64,000 nucleotides of DNA from contig CAJTXZ010000017.1 in NCBI GenBank assembly GCA_910583725.1, positions 5,000 through 68,999 of the forward strand, in the 5' to 3' direction. The position numbers and the translations under genes are program-made. This DNA is from an uncultured Vampirovibrio sp. Lineage in GTDB: Bacteria; Cyanobacteriota; Vampirovibrionia; Gastranaerophilales; Gastranaerophilaceae. The notes below the pieces were generated by a model. The model searched no databases. It was given only the letters and a program-made list of their open reading frames with translations, and was not told the DNA's origin. Below are positions 26,171 to 34,475 of the stretch, in pieces; the stretch's first letter is position 1, and each line of letters begins with the position of its first letter.

Positions 26171-26989
26171 ATGAGTATTACGTTAGAAAATAAACAGTGT
26201 TTAATGGCAGGCGACGGGCTTTTGCCCGTAAAGATGGCGCAGGCAGCAAAGGAGAATGGTTTTAATGTTATTGCCATCTCGCTTTCATCCGATAATTATA
26301 AGGAGCTTACCAAGCACTGTTCAAAGGTGCTGTCATTTGGCTTTGGCCAGGCAGATAGCATAAGGCAGGCTTTGATTGATGAAGGAATCAAGCAATTGAC
26401 TTTTTTGGGCAAGGTCTCAAAAACCATGCTCTTGAAGCGCCCGAAACTTGAGCCTATGGCGATTGAATTTTTAAAAGAGGCGCCAAAACTAAATGATGAT
26501 GCTATTATGCTAAAAATTGTAAGCCTTATGGAAGATATTGGAATCACAATTTTAGACCAGACGATTTTTATAAAGAGTCTTATGATGCAAAAGGGCGTTA
26601 TGACAAAAACACAACCAAATGAAGTGCAGCTGATGGATGTAGAATACGGTTTCAAGATTGCAAAAGAGATGGGAAAGCTTGATATAGGCCAATCTGTTGT
26701 GATGAAAAATAAGATGATAATGGCGGTTGAGGCTATTGAGGGCACCGATAAATGTATAAAAAGAGGGGCAAAACTCGCGCGCCACAAGGGTGCTGTTGTG
26801 GTTAAGGTTTCAAAACCTAATCAGGACAAGCGTTTTGACATCCCGACGGTCGGGCTTCGCACCCTAAAGGTTATGAAACATTACGGGGCGTCTGTTTTAG
26901 CCCTTGAAGCAGGAGAGACTATAATTGTAAACCAGGATGAGATGGTAAAATACGCAGACAAGAACAATATGGTGATAATGGCGGTGTAG
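26171..26989 (+). CDS. lpxI: UDP-2,3-diacylglucosamine pyrophosphatase LpxI
   Basis: A 272-residue enzyme of the DUF1009 family that cleaves UDP-2,3-diacylglucosamine to lipid X in lipid A synthesis. Family landmarks are the N-terminal GDGLLPVKMAQAAKENGF, the middle FLGKVSKTMLLK and the C-terminal EAIEGTDKCIKRGAKLA and DIPTVGLRTLKVMKHYGA. It replaces LpxH in alphaproteobacteria, cyanobacteria-like lineages and others. It lies between lptA and lpxB, the next pathway step, which supports the assignment. Confidence 0.92.
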   Translation: MSITLENKQCLMAGDGLLPVKMAQAAKENGFNVIAISLSSDNYKELTKHCSKVLSFGFGQADSIRQALIDEGIKQLTFLGKVSKTMLLKRPKLEPMAIEFLKEAPKLNDDAIMLKIVSLMEDIGITILDQTIFIKSLMMQKGVMTKTQPNEVQLMDVEYGFKIAKEMGKLDIGQSVVMKNKMIMAVEAIEGTDKCIKRGAKLARHKGAVVVKVSKPNQDKRFDIPTVGLRTLKVMKHYGASVLALEAGETIIVNQDEMVKYADKNNMVIMAV

Positions 26990-27131
26990 AAGAAGCTTTC
27001 AGCGTTTGCGCTGTGCCGGCTGAAGCCTTTTCTGCGGTGCAGATTAAGGCTATTGCAGAATTATCTGCTAATGATATCGGGAAAAAGTGTCCAGATTATA
27101 ATAGCCGAAATAAATAAGAAGAGGATATGAT

Positions 27132-28256
27132 TTGAAGAGAAGAGTTTTTATAGTAACAGGAGAGGCATCAGGAGATAAGCACGCAAGCGGTGTTGTGCGT
27201 GAACTTTTCAATATAAATCCTGATGTTGAAATTGAGGCTATAGGCGGTGAAAACCTTAGAAAAACCGGCATAAAACTCTTTTGCGACCATAAAGATATGA
27301 GTGCTGTCGGGCTATCTCCTAAGGTCATAATAAATCATTTTAAGATAGGTAAAAGACTTGTTGATTATCTAAAGAACGTTTTTAAGCCTGATGTAGTGCT
27401 ACTTGTAGACTATGGCGCGTTTAATCTTCAAATTGCAGGGCACTTGAGAAAAGCAGGAATCAAAACGTTTTATTTTATTCCGCCTCAAATTTGGGCGTCA
27501 AGGAAATGGCGCATAAAATCAATGAAAAAGAAGGTTGATAAGGTTTTAACAATCTTTCCTTTTGAGGGCAAAATGTATGATGATGAGGGGATTGACAATG
27601 TTTATGTGGGGCATCCTCTTGTAAAAGAATTGCCGCCAGCTGAATGCCGGCATGAATTCTTTAAAAGGCATGGACTTGACCCTAATAAAAAACTTGTGGC
27701 TGTTTTTCCCGGCTCCAGAATGTTTGAGATTAAGTATTTGCTTAAAATTTTTGTCGGAGCCGTAAAAATTATAGAAAAGGCGCGCGATGATGTGCAGTTT
27801 GTGTTTTCGCATGCAAATAACCTTAAAGATAATGCTTTTAAATGCGATTACAAGATGATAAGGGGTGAAAACCACGCTCTTTTAAGTGTTTCAGACGCTT
27901 TAATTTTAGCCTCCGGCACTGTGGCACTTGAGGCAGCGCTCTATAAAACGCCTATGGTTATTGCATACAAGGGGCCATTGTTTTTCTACATTGTGTATCT
28001 TTTGGTCAGGTCAATTAAGAAAGCATGCCTTGTGAATATTATCACAGGAAAGGATATAGTGCCTGAATATTTGATGTATGATGCAAAACCTGAAAAAATT
28101 GCAGACGGGATTTTAAATTTGCTTAATAGCGAAAAGGCCAGAATGCTGCAAAGAAGCGGTTTTGATGAAACTATTTCAAAATTGTCGCAAAAACATTGTG
28201 TTGAAGAGGCGGCATATGTTATAAATAAAGAGTTAACGGGGGAGATTAAGGAATAA
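27132..28256 (+). CDS. lpxB: Lipid-A-disaccharide synthase
   Basis: A 374-residue GT19 glycosyltransferase that joins UDP-diacylglucosamine and lipid X to make the lipid A disaccharide. It has the N-terminal VTGEASGDKHASGVV motif, DYGAFNLQIA, FYFIPPQIWASRKWR, VGHPLVKELP, FPGSRMFEIKYL and the UDP-site LASGTVALEAAL. Start is TTG at 27132 with GAGG 8 bases upstream; the nearby ATG is out of frame. It uses the product of the lpxI gene upstream and overlaps nothing; the next gene begins 2 bases after its stop. Confidence 0.93.
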   Translation: MKRRVFIVTGEASGDKHASGVVRELFNINPDVEIEAIGGENLRKTGIKLFCDHKDMSAVGLSPKVIINHFKIGKRLVDYLKNVFKPDVVLLVDYGAFNLQIAGHLRKAGIKTFYFIPPQIWASRKWRIKSMKKKVDKVLTIFPFEGKMYDDEGIDNVYVGHPLVKELPPAECRHEFFKRHGLDPNKKLVAVFPGSRMFEIKYLLKIFVGAVKIIEKARDDVQFVFSHANNLKDNAFKCDYKMIRGENHALLSVSDALILASGTVALEAALYKTPMVIAYKGPLFFYIVYLLVRSIKKACLVNIITGKDIVPEYLMYDAKPEKIADGILNLLNSEKARMLQRSGFDETISKLSQKHCVEEAAYVINKELTGEIKE

Positions 28257-28258
28257 AT

Positions 28259-28846
28259 ATGGCAAATATAATTACGATATCAAGGATTTTTTTAGCGTTC
28301 ATTGCAATGGGGCTTTTATTTTTTAATGGTGAAAATGCAGTGATTTCGCTTGTTTTAACCATTTTTGTTATGTGGTTTGACGGGCTTGACGGCTTTATTG
28401 CAAGAAAGTTTAATGAATCATCAAAGTTTGGTGCGGTTTTAGATATTATGGGCGATAGGATTGTTGAAAACCTTTACTGGGTGAGCTTTTGCGCACTTGG
28501 CTGGATAAGCCCGATTGTTCCAATTATTGTTTTAACAAGAGGAATTGTAACAGATTCACTTCGTTCTTTGGCTTTGGCACAGGGGTTTACAGCCTTTGGC
28601 GAAAAGACTATGATGCAGGGCAGGGTGGCTAAATTCATTGTGGCATCAAACTTTTCAAGATTTACATACGCCGTGTGCAAGGCTTTAGCCTTCCTTCTGT
28701 TGATAGCAGGGCATTTGAAGTTTAACACCGACCACACACTTTATATTGCAGGTATTGTTTGCACTTGGATTTCAGTCATATTCTGCGTTTTAAGGGGACT
28801 TCCTGTTGTGTTTGAATCAAAAAGATTTTTTGAAGAGAAGAATTAA
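28259..28846 (+). CDS. pgsA: CDP-alcohol phosphatidyltransferase (PgsA-type)
   Basis: A 195-residue integral membrane enzyme. The CDP-alcohol phosphatidyltransferase signature D-G-x2-A-R-x8-G-x3-D-x3-D is seen as GLDGFIARKFNESSKFG followed by AVLDIMGDR at about residues 38-65, with four to five surrounding hydrophobic helices. It probably makes phosphatidylglycerophosphate from CDP-diacylglycerol. It is a little shorter than some homologues, and other CDP-OH-P acceptors such as inositol cannot be excluded. It ends the lptC-to-lpxB run and is followed by a terminator. Confidence 0.8.
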   Translation: MANIITISRIFLAFIAMGLLFFNGENAVISLVLTIFVMWFDGLDGFIARKFNESSKFGAVLDIMGDRIVENLYWVSFCALGWISPIVPIIVLTRGIVTDSLRSLALAQGFTAFGEKTMMQGRVAKFIVASNFSRFTYAVCKALAFLLLIAGHLKFNTDHTLYIAGIVCTWISVIFCVLRGLPVVFESKRFFEEKN

Positions 28847-28878
28847 GGTATAGCATTATCTTGAAAACCTTTTCTGTC

Positions 28879-28917
28879 AGGCATTTTGCCCTGGTTTACG
28901 GCGTAAAATGCCTTTTT
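28879..28917 (+). terminator. Terminator after the lipid A / phospholipid operon
   Basis: AGGCATTTTGCC and GGCGTAAAATGCCT arms followed by TTTTT. Confidence 0.8.
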
Positions 28918-29053
28918 AGAATTTGATGTATCATAAAAGCTTATCATTAAAGGATTTTACGTACTTAGACTGTTTTAATGAATTTAGATGATGTAAAGGC
29001 CCATTTAGGGTATAGAATAGTGTAAAATTATCAATTTAGCAGGTTTAAGAGCT

Positions 29054-29539
29054 TTGTGCAACTTCATTAATGATTCAAAATATCTGAATATAGTTATGTT
29101 TGAGCCTGAAATACCGCAAAATACCGGCAATGTGGCAAGATTATGCGCGTGCTGCTGTGCAAAGCTATATCTAATCGGGCGTCTTGGCTTTTCTATGAGC
29201 GATAAATATTTAAAGCGCTCAGGACTTGATTATTGGGATAAGCTTGAGATTGAACATATAATTGATTTTGAGGAATTTGAAAATAAATTTCCAAAAGAAA
29301 AATTTTACCTGTTTACAACAAAAACCAACAAGAAATTTACAGATGTTCAATATAATGAGGGTGATTTTTTAATCTTTGGGCCTGAAACAAGGGGGTTGCC
29401 TGAGGTTTTGCTTAACAGGTATAATGAAAATTGTGTTACAATACCGATGAGCCAAAATACTAGAAGCCTCAACCTTTCAAACAGTGTTGCAATCGGCGCA
29501 TATGAAGCCATAAGGCAATTTGGCGGAATCAAGTGCTAA
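29054..29539 (+). CDS. trmL: tRNA (cytidine/uridine-34 2'-O)-methyltransferase
   Basis: A 161-residue SPOUT-family methyltransferase modifying the wobble base of certain leucine tRNAs with S-adenosylmethionine. Motifs are MFEPEIPQNTGNVARLCA, GRLGFSMSDKYLKRSGLDY, LIFGPETRGLPE (knot) and IPMSQNTRSLNLSNSVAIG. The frame starts at TTG 29054, giving a short N-terminal tail before the conserved core; an alternative start is not obvious. It heads a three-gene run with nnrD and a TonB-like gene, 16 bases before nnrD. Confidence 0.92.
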   Translation: MCNFINDSKYLNIVMFEPEIPQNTGNVARLCACCCAKLYLIGRLGFSMSDKYLKRSGLDYWDKLEIEHIIDFEEFENKFPKEKFYLFTTKTNKKFTDVQYNEGDFLIFGPETRGLPEVLLNRYNENCVTIPMSQNTRSLNLSNSVAIGAYEAIRQFGGIKC

Positions 29540-29555
29540 ATATAGAAAGTAAATT

Positions 29556-30476
29556 ATGTTTTTTAAAAAAGAAGAACAAAAAGTTATAAATAGAAATGTG
29601 AAAACCCTTGAAAGAAGCTATGTTCGAAGCCTTTTACCCATTCGATACGCAAATTCTAATAAGGGCACATACGGCACAGTGTTAAACATTGCAGGGTGCC
29701 TACAATACCCCGGGGCTGCGTATTTGAGCTCCATTTCCGCCTTAAAAGCGGGTGCTGGGCTTGTTTGTCTTGCAACGGAAAGCAATACGCTATCTATTGT
29801 TGCCTCAAACACACCAGACATAACGTTTTTAAACCTTGGTACGTCTGATAGGCTTACTATATCTAAAGATGCGGTAAAATTTTTGAAAGATATCAGTAAA
29901 TACAAGGCTATATCTATTGGCTGCGGATTGTCATTCGAAAAACCCGCCAGAGACTTTGTTTTAAAGTTTTTAAGCAAAAATTTAAAGTCTGAAAAGCCAT
30001 TTATAATTGATGCTGATGCCATTAATGCGCTGTCTGATACAAATAAAATGCCAATACCGTCAAATGCAGTGGTAACGCCACATCCGCTTGAAATGTCAAG
30101 GCTAATGGATATGAGTGTTGAAGAAATTCAGGATGACAGGGTAAAGGCTGCTTCTATGGCGGCGGATTATCTTGGCTGTATCGTAGTATTGAAAGGCAAT
30201 GAGACTGTTATTGCGGCACCTAATGACAATGATGTCTATGTAAATAAAACCGGGAATTCTGCTCTAGCAAAGGGCGGAAGCGGCGATGTGTTAACGGGTA
30301 TGATTTCAGGATTTGCAGCACAGGGGCTGAAACTATTGGAGGCTGTGCACCTTGCGGTTTATCTGCATGGAAAAGCAGGCGAGATGGCATCAAACACGCT
30401 TACTGAGTATAGCGTGCTTGCTTCAAACCTTACAAACTACATTCCAATGGCAATAAAAGACTTGCAGGGGCATTAA
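29556..30476 (+). CDS. nnrD: ADP-dependent NAD(P)H-hydrate dehydratase
   Basis: A 306-residue ribokinase-like enzyme that repairs hydrated NADH and NADPH. It has VLNIAGCLQYPGAAYLS at the N-terminal core, GAGLVCLAT, PFIIDADAINALSD, VVTPHPLEMSRLM, and the catalytic KGGSGDVLTGMISG near residue 250. The epimerase half (NnrE) seen fused in E. coli is absent, so this is the stand-alone dehydratase. About 20 N-terminal residues precede the core and are rich in lysine. It is followed 3 bases later by the TonB-like gene. Confidence 0.9.
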   Translation: MFFKKEEQKVINRNVKTLERSYVRSLLPIRYANSNKGTYGTVLNIAGCLQYPGAAYLSSISALKAGAGLVCLATESNTLSIVASNTPDITFLNLGTSDRLTISKDAVKFLKDISKYKAISIGCGLSFEKPARDFVLKFLSKNLKSEKPFIIDADAINALSDTNKMPIPSNAVVTPHPLEMSRLMDMSVEEIQDDRVKAASMAADYLGCIVVLKGNETVIAAPNDNDVYVNKTGNSALAKGGSGDVLTGMISGFAAQGLKLLEAVHLAVYLHGKAGEMASNTLTEYSVLASNLTNYIPMAIKDLQGH

Positions 30477-30479
30477 TTT

Positions 30480-31265
30480 GTGGAAAATAAACTGCAAAAA
30501 GTCCTTCTTATCTGGGTTATAATATTTTCTTTTGTTATAAATTTTTTTTCATTGTCATTGTGCGTGCACAAGATACATGAAACACCTGTGGATACGCAAA
30601 GAACAGAGGCTTTTTGGAATAGCTATTTAAAAAATCTTGATGATAAAATTAGGAAAGCTTGGAAATCTCCGTCAAAATCTGCAAAGAATGTCGTTGTTTC
30701 AATTAATATAGGGAAGGGCGGAAAAGCCTTTGGCTGCAAGGTTTTGCAATCTTCTGGTTATGCTGATATTGACGCGGGCGCAATTAACAGTGTTTATGCG
30801 GCTTCGCCTTTTGAGCCTTTGCCTAGAGGATTTGACGGAGATCATATTACGATAGATTATGTTTTTCCGATTAAAAGACAGCCTTTAAATATTATAATTA
30901 GAGTATTTAAGTTGGATGGCAGCTATAAGGAAAGGTTTCTTAATGCTTATAAGAAAGAAGTCGAGGCAGAAAAGAAAGCGCAGACTGCGGCTTATATGAA
31001 AAAACTTGAAGCCAAGATTAAGAAAAACTGGAATCCGCCAAAATCTGATAAGAATACAAGAATAGTTGCCCAGTTTAAGGTTTATAGAGATGGCAGAGTT
31101 TCAGATGTTAAGATTAAGCAGGGTGCCGATAATGAGGATGCTAATTATGCTGCGCTTAATGCTATAAATGCCTCTGTGCCCTTTGACCCGTTTCCTTCAT
31201 TATTAAAAGCAAGCAGTGTTGATATTGAATTTACATTTGATTACAACATCTTAAAAAACAAATAA
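30480..31265 (+). CDS. TonB C-terminal-like membrane protein with two repeats
   Basis: A 261-residue protein starting at GTG. An N-terminal membrane helix (LLIWVIIFSFVINFFSLSL) precedes two copies of a TonB/TolA C-terminal type fold: KIRKAWKSPSKSAKNVVV then GGKAFGCKVLQSSGYADID, and KIKKNWNPPKSDKNTRIV then DGRVSDVKIKQGADNEDAN. In each copy a W-x-P motif starts the fold and an ASPFEPLP or ASVPFDPFP motif ends it. Such domains carry force or contact outer-membrane receptors. No exbBD is nearby, so the role is uncertain. The double domain is a visible internal duplication. Confidence 0.72.
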   Translation: MENKLQKVLLIWVIIFSFVINFFSLSLCVHKIHETPVDTQRTEAFWNSYLKNLDDKIRKAWKSPSKSAKNVVVSINIGKGGKAFGCKVLQSSGYADIDAGAINSVYAASPFEPLPRGFDGDHITIDYVFPIKRQPLNIIIRVFKLDGSYKERFLNAYKKEVEAEKKAQTAAYMKKLEAKIKKNWNPPKSDKNTRIVAQFKVYRDGRVSDVKIKQGADNEDANYAALNAINASVPFDPFPSLLKASSVDIEFTFDYNILKNK

Positions 31266-31704
31266 GCCAAACGGCATAAAAAAAACGGCTTTCTTAATTA
31301 GATTAAGAGGTCGCCGTGATGGATAGAATTAGTATTACGGAGTTTATAGAGGAGTTTACATCTATATAATTCTCCTCAAAGAAATTTTTTGCTAAAAATG
31401 TACCTATTTTGTCAAATATTTTTACAAAACTTTACAAAATAACCCTAAAAAGCACCCTGCTAGCGGATTTTATTTTTTAAACTTTGCAAGTATTAAATTT
31501 GCGCTGTGTTATTTTTTTTGTAAAAAACTTCCATAAAATCACAAAAATTAAGCGTTTTGAAATCAAATAAAGGCAAAGCATATTGAAATACTTGCCATTT
31601 TGCGTTTTTTTATTATTTTTCACCCAAAAACAGCTGTTGCAGTTTTTTTAAAATATATTTGCAAGGGAACGGCTAATATTGCCCGGCACTTTAATATGTA
31701 AATT
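31266..31704. other. Gene-free stretch between convergent genes
   Basis: A hairpin-like AAGCC...GGCTT with an A-tract lies just after the TonB-like gene (31265-31300). A 16-codon ORF at about 31318-31368 (MDRISITEFIEEFTSI) is too short to support as a gene. The rest is AT-rich with no recognisable feature. Confidence 0.4.
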
Positions 31705-32928
31705 TTATTTTTCAATTAATTCTAAGCTTAAAACCGTATCATCAGGCTCTTCTATGTATTTTTCATCAATAGGATTCGAAGGATTAAAGCCAAGGTCCTT
31801 AAATTTTGCAATTTGGCCAAAAAGACCACCCCTGCCTTTAAGGGATGTGAAAACCCCGTCAAAACCTTTTCTTAGGGTGTCGAAATTAATAGAAAGTGCC
31901 TCAAGCTTGTTTATAAGTGTTTGGCATTTTGAATATATGCCTTCGCCTGTTTTCAAGATTTCTTTTATGTTGTTTGCCTGATTTTTATTCATCCAGGCAA
32001 AGTTTATCGTGCGAAGTGTGGCAAGCAGGGTGGAAGGGCCCACTATTACTATATTTCGCTTGTTTGCCTCCTCTATTAAATTTTGGTTTGCATAAATTAG
32101 GCCCATACAGGCTTCAAAGGGGATAAATAAAAGCGTGAAATCAGGTGTTGCAAGGCCTTCGAGGTTTGTATATTTATTCTCTAATTCCTTTATTCTATCC
32201 ATTGTGTTTTGGTAGAATTTTTTTATTGATTCGTTTGCAGCCTCGTCCGAATCAGCGTTTGTGTATTCTAAGAAGTTTACAATTGTAGCCTTTGAATCTA
32301 CTATAATATTTTTGCCATCTGCAAGATAAATTACTGCATCAGGGTTGATTTTATTGGATGAGGGGTTGTTTAAATCCTTAAAACCCTCTTGTGTTATATA
32401 ATTTCCCTTAACGGGGTCATCTTTTTTGTTTACAAGGCCCGAAAGTTTTAATAATTTTTCTAAAATCATTTCACCAAAAGAACCTCTAAACTTTGAGTTT
32501 GCGCTTATTGCATTTGCAAGCTTCTCTGTTTGGCCTGATATAAGTTTATTTTGGGAAGACAGGTATTCAATTTGCTCTCGTAGAGTTTGGGTGTTTTTGA
32601 TTCCGGTTATATTATATTGTTCGATTTTATCCTGAAATTCTCTGATTTTTTCTTTTAGGGGATTTAGGTAATTTTCAAGGTTTTTTCGGTTATTTTCATC
32701 AAGTGCCTTGTTTTTTTCAATGAGGGCTTCATTTGCAAGGCTTGTAAATTCTTTTTTGATTAATTCAGAGTATTCCTCGCGGGTTTTTGAATTTTCTATC
32801 AGTGTTTTTATTTTTTCTTCAAGCTTTGCTTTATCAATTTCAAGCTTTGTATTTTTGGATTTTAAGATTATGAACGCGGCAAGAAAACCTGTTGTGAATG
32901 ATAAAATTATTGAGAATACGGTAATCAT
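31705..32928 (-). CDS. rmuC: DNA recombination protein RmuC
   Basis: A 407-residue protein with an N-terminal membrane helix (FSIILSFTTGFLAAFIIL), a coiled coil over residues 30-140 (KAKLEEKIKTLIENSK and similar), and the RmuC nuclease-like core: GSFGEMILEKLL, PDAVIYLADGKNIIVDSKA, DFTLLFIPFEA and IVIVGPSTLLATLRTI. RmuC limits sequence inversion at short repeats, notable here because the window has many short tandem and inverted repeats beside tRNA genes. tRNA-Arg lies 26 bases upstream on the same strand. Confidence 0.92.
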   Translation of the reverse strand: MITVFSIILSFTTGFLAAFIILKSKNTKLEIDKAKLEEKIKTLIENSKTREEYSELIKKEFTSLANEALIEKNKALDENNRKNLENYLNPLKEKIREFQDKIEQYNITGIKNTQTLREQIEYLSSQNKLISGQTEKLANAISANSKFRGSFGEMILEKLLKLSGLVNKKDDPVKGNYITQEGFKDLNNPSSNKINPDAVIYLADGKNIIVDSKATIVNFLEYTNADSDEAANESIKKFYQNTMDRIKELENKYTNLEGLATPDFTLLFIPFEACMGLIYANQNLIEEANKRNIVIVGPSTLLATLRTINFAWMNKNQANNIKEILKTGEGIYSKCQTLINKLEALSINFDTLRKGFDGVFTSLKGRGGLFGQIAKFKDLGFNPSNPIDEKYIEEPDDTVLSLELIEK

Positions 32929-32953
32929 AAGAACCTTTCCTAATTAGGGTAAA

Positions 32954-33027
32954 TGTGCCTGACGTGATTTGAACACGCGACCTTCGGCTTCGGAGACCGA
33001 CGCTCTATCCAGCTGAGCTACAGGCAC
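32954..33027 (-). tRNA. tRNA-Arg (anticodon CCG)
   Basis: A 74-base cloverleaf: GTGCCTG/CAGGCAC acceptor stem, D-arm GCTCAGCTGGATAGAGC, anticodon loop CTCCGAA with CCG at 34-36, T-arm CGTGTTCAAATCACG. CCA is not encoded, unlike tRNA-Val and tRNA-Pro in this window. The 5' end lies in a tandem repeat to the right. Confidence 0.95.
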
Positions 33028-33222
33028 ATGGATTGTTTTCAACGCCTCAACTTTGGCCGGATAGAGCAAAATTTGTATTTCGTCGGAGTTTTACTTCCGT
33101 AAAACATCCAACAGGCCAGCTAAAGCTACAGGCACATGGATTGTTTTCAACGCCTCAACTTTGGCCGGATAGAGCAAAATCGTATTTTCGTTGGGAAATT
33201 TTTTGCGAAAATAGTGCAGACC
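33017..33222. repeat. 108-bp-spaced repeats carrying the tRNA-Arg 5' end
   Basis: About 55 identical bases starting GCTACAGGCACATGG occur at 33017-33071 (overlapping the tRNA) and again at 33125-33179. Both end in the sense-strand tRNA fragment GGATAGAGC. Between them is a GTTTTAC TTCC GTAAAAC hairpin and a CCAGCTAAAGCTACAGGCAC piece matching the tRNA D-arm/5' end on the antisense strand. ATTTTCG/CGAAAAT arms follow the second copy. Confidence 0.85.
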
Positions 33223-33493
33223 TATAGCCTAAAATGTCGGGCGTGTTGAAAATATTCTGCTATCAAACTCTTGAGACTGCCGGTTAATGCCAGCTATTTT
33301 GTATGTGCGTCTCAAGGGCTACAATATGAATATTATAGCACAATAGAAAAACCGGTTTTTATTGATTTGTGTGAAGAATGTAAAGATTTTGTTACGACGT
33401 TTATGCGTGTCTATTTAAGTGCTAAAAGCAGTCTGGAGGCGCCATGCGTGTGTTAATTGAATTATTAGTTTGCTTGTTTTAGTATTCAATTGT

Positions 33494-34432
33494 ATGGACG
33501 CTCATCTTTTAAGACAGATTAGGATTGAAAGGTATATTTTTGGTGCGCTTTTGGCTTTTGTAATGGTTTTTATTGCAGAGTTAAGCGGCGAAAAAGAGAT
33601 TATTTTTCCTGAAATTTGCGCGCTTACAATAGGGGCATGGATTTCAGAAAAACAGCCTTGGATGACAAATAAAAGAAGAATTTTCTTTCTTATGACCATT
33701 TCTTCCCTGTTTGGGGTATTGATTGTGAGGTATGTGCCCCTTCCGTTAATTTTTCAGGTTTGTCTCTGTTTTGGATTTACAGGTTTTATTTTAACTTTGC
33801 TTAAGACGAATTTTATTCCTATAATTTCTGCCTGCATACTTCCTGTGTATCTTGGTACAAAAAGCTGGGTTTACCCGTTATCTGTGGCTGTTATGGCGCT
33901 AATTATTATAGTTGCGCAATGGTATATGGAAAAATTTCATATGCGCCCTGTAAATAAATTTATTCCTGTTAAGTTTAGTCTCAAAAAACAGATAATAAAG
34001 TGGTCAAAACTCCTTTTGGTATTTGGCTTTATTGCCCTCATGCCTTTTAAAGTGCATCAAATATATTTTTTGGCCCCGCCTTTAATTGTTATGTTTACTG
34101 AATTATCAAACCCTAAAAGCAAGGTAAGGAAGAAGATATGGCATATAATTACCCTTATGTTTTTTAGTGCGCTTATTGGGTGTATTTTGAGGTTATTGTT
34201 AAATATATATTTAGGTTTGCCGCTTTTTATATGTACGCTTTCTTCCTGTGTTATTTTGTTTATTGCAACAAGCAAGGTTAAAATCAGCTTTCCACCAGCA
34301 GGGGCAATACTTTTAATACCAATGATATTGGATAAAAATTTGCTATTGATGTTTCCATTTGAAGTTTTGGCAGGCGCAATAACCCTTGGCTTTACTGCGC
34401 TCATAATGTTTAAGGATGAAGAAATTTTTTAA
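33494..34432 (+). CDS. Multi-pass membrane protein, possibly HPP family
   Basis: About 312 residues with nine to ten hydrophobic segments. The motif SFPPAGAILLIPMIL near residue 270 recalls the H-P-P-x-G-A signature of HPP-family membrane proteins, with Phe replacing the His. The first part (IFPEICALTIGAWI) and centre (FLAPPLIVMFTEL) look like two related halves. I took the second ATG (33494) as start since the first 8 residues are hydrophobic read-in, but neither ATG has a clear ribosome site. Transport or aromatic-acid exporter-like function is possible; not firm. Confidence 0.6.
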   Translation: MDAHLLRQIRIERYIFGALLAFVMVFIAELSGEKEIIFPEICALTIGAWISEKQPWMTNKRRIFFLMTISSLFGVLIVRYVPLPLIFQVCLCFGFTGFILTLLKTNFIPIISACILPVYLGTKSWVYPLSVAVMALIIIVAQWYMEKFHMRPVNKFIPVKFSLKKQIIKWSKLLLVFGFIALMPFKVHQIYFLAPPLIVMFTELSNPKSKVRKKIWHIITLMFFSALIGCILRLLLNIYLGLPLFICTLSSCVILFIATSKVKISFPPAGAILLIPMILDKNLLLMFPFEVLAGAITLGFTALIMFKDEEIF

Positions 34433-34475
34433 AATTAACAATGGCACAAAAAATATTTACGGGTTTTAATATAAT

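Noticed and set aside
31318..31368. 16-codon ORF MDRISITEFIEEFTSI
   Set aside because: Too short and without a good ribosome site; not supported as a gene.
33271..33456. 61-residue plus-strand ORF with several cysteines
   Set aside because: No ribosome site and no metal-binding motif spacing; probably chance.
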